A DNA stretch of 34,882 nt from Chthoniobacterales bacterium (GTDB taxonomy: Bacteria; Verrucomicrobiota; Verrucomicrobiia; Chthoniobacterales; JACTMZ01), in the NCBI GenBank assembly GCA_017853515.1, contig JAFMJK010000003.1:1-34882 (forward strand), in the 5' to 3' direction. Made by a program: the position numbers and the translations under genes. The notes under the pieces are model-generated. The model saw only the letters and a program-made list of their open reading frames with translations. It was not told the origin of the DNA and searched no databases. Positions 32,748 to 34,882 of this stretch are shown piece after piece; the stretch's first letter is position 1; the number at the start of each line of letters is the position of its first letter.

Positions 32748-34882
32748 ATGAAGCCGACCGTATCCCCCGAAGAATTGGCCGCCTTTCTCGAGGCCCGGCA
32801 CGGCGATCCTTTCCAGACGCTCGGGATGCGTCGGGCGGGCAATTTCATCGCGGTGCGCACGTTCCGCCCGGATTGCGCCGCGGTGAGCGTGGTCGATGCC
32901 GGAGACCGCACGAAGGTTTTTGCCGCTGCAAAAATTCATCCCGACGGATTTTTCGAGGCGGTGCTGCCCAAGGGCGAAAAGGAGTTTCCGTATCTGCTGC
33001 GCTTGAAGAGCCACGCGGGCGAAGAGTGGGAAGAGCGCGATCCGTATTCCTTCGGGCGGGTTCTCGGCGAAACCGACGTGCACCTTTACGCCGAGGGCAA
33101 CCACTGGGACATTTACCGCAAGCTTGGCGCGCATCTTTGCACGGTCGAAGGCGTGGCCGGAGTGAGTTTCAGCGTCTGGGCCCCGAACGCGCAGCGCGTC
33201 AGCGTGGCCGGTGATTTCAACAATTGGGACGGCCGCGTGCACGTCATGCGCAAGCTCCTCGGCAGCGGCATCTGGGAAATTTTCATCCCCGGAGTCAGGG
33301 AGGGAGCGCACTACAAGTTCGAGATCAAAGGACAACACGGCAACGTTTTTCTCAAGAGTGATCCGTTCGCCTTCTACGGTCAGCACGGACTGCAAACCGC
33401 ATCGATCGTCTACGATCTCGACCGCTTCAAGTGGTCCGACCAGGGTTGGATGGACTATCGCGCCAAACAGGAGTGGCACCGCAAGCCGCTCAGCATCTAC
33501 GAAGTCCATCTCGGTTCATGGCAACGCATGGCCGACGATCACAACCGGCCGCTCAGTTACGTCGAACTCTCCCAGCGCCTTATCCCTTACTGCCTCGAGA
33601 TGGGATTCACCCACATCGAACTCATGCCCGTGGCCGAGCATCCGTTCGACGGTTCATGGGGCTACCAGGTTGCCGGCTACTACGCGCCGACCAGTCGCTT
33701 CGGTAATCCCGACGAGTTCCGCCATTTCGTCGACAACTGCCACAAAGCCGGCATCGGCGTGATCCTCGACTGGGTGCCGGCGCACTTTCCGAAGGATGCG
33801 CACGGGTTGGCGGAATTCGACGGCACTCATCTCTACGAGCACTCCGACCCGCGCCAAGGCGAACACCGCGACTGGGGCACTTACATTTTCAACTATGGAC
33901 GCAACGAGGTTCGGAATTTCCTCATTGCCAACGCGCTCTTCTGGTTCGAGCAATACCACATCGACGGGATGCGGGTGGACGCCGTGGCTTCCATGCTTTA
34001 CCTGGATTACTCGCGCGAGGGAGGACAATGGGTTCCGAATTGCTACGGTGGACGGGAAAATCTCGAGGCGATTTACTTTCTCAAGCGTTTCAACGAGGTG
34101 AGCTACGAGCGCTTCCCGGGGATCATCACCATCGCGGAGGAATCAACGGCTTGGCCCGGTGTCTCGCGTCCCACCTATCTCGGAGGACTCGGGTTCGGTT
34201 TCAAATGGAACATGGGGTGGATGCACGACTTCCTCCACTACATGAGCCTCGACCCGATCTATCGGCGTTACCATCAGGGCAGTATCACTTTCTCACTGCT
34301 TTACGCGTTCCACGAGCATTTCGTTCTTGTGCTCAGTCACGACGAAGTTGTTCACGGCAAGGGCGCGCTGCTCGGAAAGATGCCCGGCGACATGTGGCAG
34401 AAGTTCGCCAACCTCCGCATGCTCTACGGCCTCATGTGGGCGCACCCCGGGAAAAAACTTCTGTTCCAGGGCGGCGAGTTCGGCCAGTGGGAAGAGTGGC
34501 GCTACAACCAGAGCCTCGACTGGCACCTCACGCAATTCCCGCTGCACGCCGGCCTTTCCCGTTTGGTGCAGCACCTCAACCACATCTACAAAAATTATCC
34601 GGCTTTCTACGAACTGGATGACACCCACGACGGCTTCGAGTGGATCGACTTCCACGATTCGGACAACAGTGTGGTGGCCTTCATGCGCAAGTCGCGCGAC
34701 GGGCAGACCGTCGTTTTTGTCATGAACGGAACCCCGGTCGTGCGCGGCGGTTACCGTCTGGGCGTGCCGAAACCGGGCCATTACAAAGAGATTCTCAATA
34801 CGGACGCCGAAGTTTATGGGGGAAGCAATGTGGGCAACATGGGCGGCGTGGGATCAGAGGCGATACCCTGGCAGGGACGCGA
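32748..34882 (+). CDS. glgB: 1,4-alpha-glucan branching enzyme (right end cut)
   Basis: A glycogen branching enzyme of the GH13 family that makes alpha-1,6 branches. The 711 codons present run to the window edge; family members have about 730, so only some 20 residues are missing. It shows an N-terminal extension, a CBM48 domain (VSFSVWAPNAQRVSVAGDFN), the GH13 barrel and a C-terminal beta domain. Catalytic residues are D411 (DGMRVDAV), E464 (TIAEES) and D532 (LSHDEVVHG), matching E. coli D405, E458 and D526. The 88-base gap before it shows no convincing terminator or promoter. Confidence 0.95.
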   Translation, partial: MKPTVSPEELAAFLEARHGDPFQTLGMRRAGNFIAVRTFRPDCAAVSVVDAGDRTKVFAAAKIHPDGFFEAVLPKGEKEFPYLLRLKSHAGEEWEERDPYSFGRVLGETDVHLYAEGNHWDIYRKLGAHLCTVEGVAGVSFSVWAPNAQRVSVAGDFNNWDGRVHVMRKLLGSGIWEIFIPGVREGAHYKFEIKGQHGNVFLKSDPFAFYGQHGLQTASIVYDLDRFKWSDQGWMDYRAKQEWHRKPLSIYEVHLGSWQRMADDHNRPLSYVELSQRLIPYCLEMGFTHIELMPVAEHPFDGSWGYQVAGYYAPTSRFGNPDEFRHFVDNCHKAGIGVILDWVPAHFPKDAHGLAEFDGTHLYEHSDPRQGEHRDWGTYIFNYGRNEVRNFLIANALFWFEQYHIDGMRVDAVASMLYLDYSREGGQWVPNCYGGRENLEAIYFLKRFNEVSYERFPGIITIAEESTAWPGVSRPTYLGGLGFGFKWNMGWMHDFLHYMSLDPIYRRYHQGSITFSLLYAFHEHFVLVLSHDEVVHGKGALLGKMPGDMWQKFANLRMLYGLMWAHPGKKLLFQGGEFGQWEEWRYNQSLDWHLTQFPLHAGLSRLVQHLNHIYKNYPAFYELDDTHDGFEWIDFHDSDNSVVAFMRKSRDGQTVVFVMNGTPVVRGGYRLGVPKPGHYKEILNTDAEVYGGSNVGNMGGVGSEAIPWQGR

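Noticed and set aside
1..34882. tRNA genes, CRISPR arrays, prophage or insertion sequences
   Set aside because: I saw no regularly spaced direct repeats, no transposase or integrase gene, and no convincing tRNA cloverleaf in the short gaps.

Overview
The window is about 35 kb of GC-rich bacterial chromosome, densely coding, with no gap longer than about 212 bases. It reads as a Gram-negative-type bacterium: there are several lipoproteins with lipoboxes, a TolC-type outer-membrane channel, ExbB/ExbD motors and PilT ATPases. The gene content, the rarity of clear Shine-Dalgarno sites, and short palindromes ending in CGTCCCTACC or CCGCCGCTACA suggest Verrucomicrobiota. That assignment is inference. 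I saw no tRNA, rRNA, CRISPR array, insertion sequence or phage region; it looks like core chromosome with some lineage-specific operons.

Layout. (a) 127-6393, minus strand: a branched-chain-amino-acid-type (LIV/HAAT) ABC transporter operon with a small lipoprotein, two paralogous binding lipoproteins, two permeases and two ATPases. (b) 6474-7538, plus: rlmN. (c) 7652-13914, minus: a heavy-metal RND efflux operon (outer-membrane factor, fusion protein, 1047-aa pump) bracketed by two small exported His-rich proteins of unknown function, with three hairpins in the gap before the outer-membrane gene. (d) 14127-15374, plus: nuoD standing alone, its stop codon inside a palindrome. (e) 15456-19978, minus: a LuxE-like acyl-protein synthetase, a K+-independent-type H+-pumping pyrophosphatase, a LuxC-like acyl-CoA reductase and infA, in that transcription order. 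(f) 20062-26570, plus: a six-gene operon of a 941-aa TPR protein, an unknown exported protein, ExbB, two ExbDs and a membrane-anchored von Willebrand A protein. A coiled-coil zinc-ribbon gene follows. (g) 27351-29234, minus: a fused NuoE-NuoF. (h) 29359-32659, plus: a yqjD/yqjE-like envelope trio and two tandem pilT-type ATPases. (i) 32748 to the right edge, plus: glgB, cut by the window end.

How the parts fit. The two most interesting units are (e) and (f). In (e), LuxE makes an acyl-adenylate and releases PPi, the membrane pyrophosphatase can turn PPi into a proton gradient, and LuxC would reduce the activated acyl group to an aldehyde. No luciferase gene is present, so this looks like a non-luminous acid-to-aldehyde module with built-in energy recovery. 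In (f), a complete ExbB/ExbD motor is encoded with a vWA protein in the place where TonB or TolA would be expected, plus a large periplasmic TPR protein. This could be an undescribed proton-driven envelope machine. The complex I genes (nuoD and nuoEF) lie 12 kb apart and are not in a nuo cluster.
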